A DNA stretch of 29,272 nt from RBG-16-66-20 sp049651845 (GTDB lineage: Bacteria > Pseudomonadota > Gammaproteobacteria > Burkholderiales > SG8-39). The stretch's first letter is position 1. Each line of letters opens with the position of its first letter. The stretch is from positions 1 to 29,272 of the forward strand of contig JBASCW010000064.1 of the NCBI GenBank assembly GCA_049651845.1. The letters are read 5' to 3'. The notes beneath the pieces are model-generated. The model did not search any database and was not told the origin of the DNA. It saw only the letters and a program-made list of their open reading frames with translations. The translations under genes and the position numbers were made by a program. Below are positions 28,981 through 29,272 of the stretch, one piece after another.

Positions 28981-29272
28981 ATAGCTTAACGCCGTCAAGG
29001 GGCGAGTGAAGTCGACTGCCTCTGGTGCAGCGTTTATCCTTTGCATAGCGCAGTTTGGGCAACGCGGCGGGACCAGAATGACGACGGTCGATCAAGCTGA
29101 TATGCGCGCGTTGGGTAGCGCAAGACTGTTGTGCGTCACGGAGCCGCCTCGCCCTAGGATCTGAGGTGCCGGCATTGCTGCCGGATCGATAACGTTCCTC
29201 GAGGGTTCTCCAGCCGTGGCTGCGCCGCGTTGGCCAAACGGCGTCCGGTGGATTGGCGCTAGCGTCTCCTTC
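28981..29272. other. Cassette-array tail without a convincing gene
   Basis: No frame of credible length with a start and ribosome-binding site is seen on either strand in these 292 bases. There is a GCTTAAC at 28984-28990 and a perfect GTTRRRY core (GTTGGGT) at 29110-29116, which would bracket a 133-bp segment, but the arms are not convincingly complementary. The region may be a gene-less cassette or the start of one that continues beyond the window. Confidence 0.4.

Noticed and set aside
28984..29116. 133-bp candidate attC between GCTTAAC and GTTGGGT
   Set aside because: Both cores fit the consensus, but the inner arms are not convincingly complementary and no cassette gene precedes it.
1..29272. 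CRISPR array, tRNA or rRNA genes
   Set aside because: No regularly spaced repeats and no tRNA- or rRNA-like sequences were recognised on either strand.

Overview
The window is a high-GC proteobacterial chromosome segment. Protein content and codon use point to a facultatively anaerobic betaproteobacterium of the Rhodocyclales/Burkholderiales kind. Its core is an anaerobic benzoyl-CoA degradation locus of the Thauera/Rhodopseudomonas (Bcr/Bad) type. The right end is a decayed integron with a short gene-cassette array of visibly lower GC. Layout: (1) Positions 1-2172, minus strand: hsp20, a small exported protein, a coiled-coil stress-type protein, and the start of a CcoI/FixI-type copper P-type ATPase cut by the window edge. 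(2) Positions 2331-8885, plus strand: a two-helix membrane protein, an MgtC/SapB-DUF4010 membrane protein, a Pat-like acyl-CoA synthetase/GNAT fusion, a small acidic protein, a ribosome hibernation factor, and a GlpC/HdrD-like Fe-S protein. The divergent gap between blocks 1 and 2 carries an FNR-type box (2229-2242). (3) Positions 8901-13364, minus strand: a 1487-residue multi-PAS/GAF/GGDEF/EAL protein. (4) Positions 13546-17400, minus strand: korA, korB, a ferritin-like protein and a BadH-like short-chain dehydrogenase. (5) Positions 17529-25672, plus strand: one tightly packed operon, oah-dch-bcrC-bcrB-bcrA-bcrD-fdx-DUF59-membrane protein, with many ATGA overlaps. (6) Positions 25669-29272: an integron-integrase pseudogene with three lesions, a 3'-truncated IS5-type transposase, a 140-bp MITE-like element, and cassettes separated by attC-like palindromes. 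How the genes fit together: KorAB would oxidise a 2-oxoacid (probably 2-oxoglutarate, formed as the acetyl-CoA product is burnt) and reduce the Alvin-type ferredoxin. That ferredoxin feeds the ATP-driven benzoyl-CoA reductase BcrCBAD. Dch hydrates the dienoyl-CoA and Oah hydrolytically opens the ring. The usual alcohol dehydrogenase Had, acting between Dch and Oah, is absent here; the SDR in the kor operon is a candidate substitute. The kor and bcr operons diverge from a 128-bp gap with a near-consensus FNR box (17435-17448) centred exactly 41.5 bp upstream of the start predicted from a TATAAA -10 element, a textbook class II anaerobic promoter. Limits: no benzoate-CoA ligase, Had, transporter, aromatic-responsive regulator, rRNA, tRNA or CRISPR is visible. 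All assignments rest on reading translated sequence, not on database searches.
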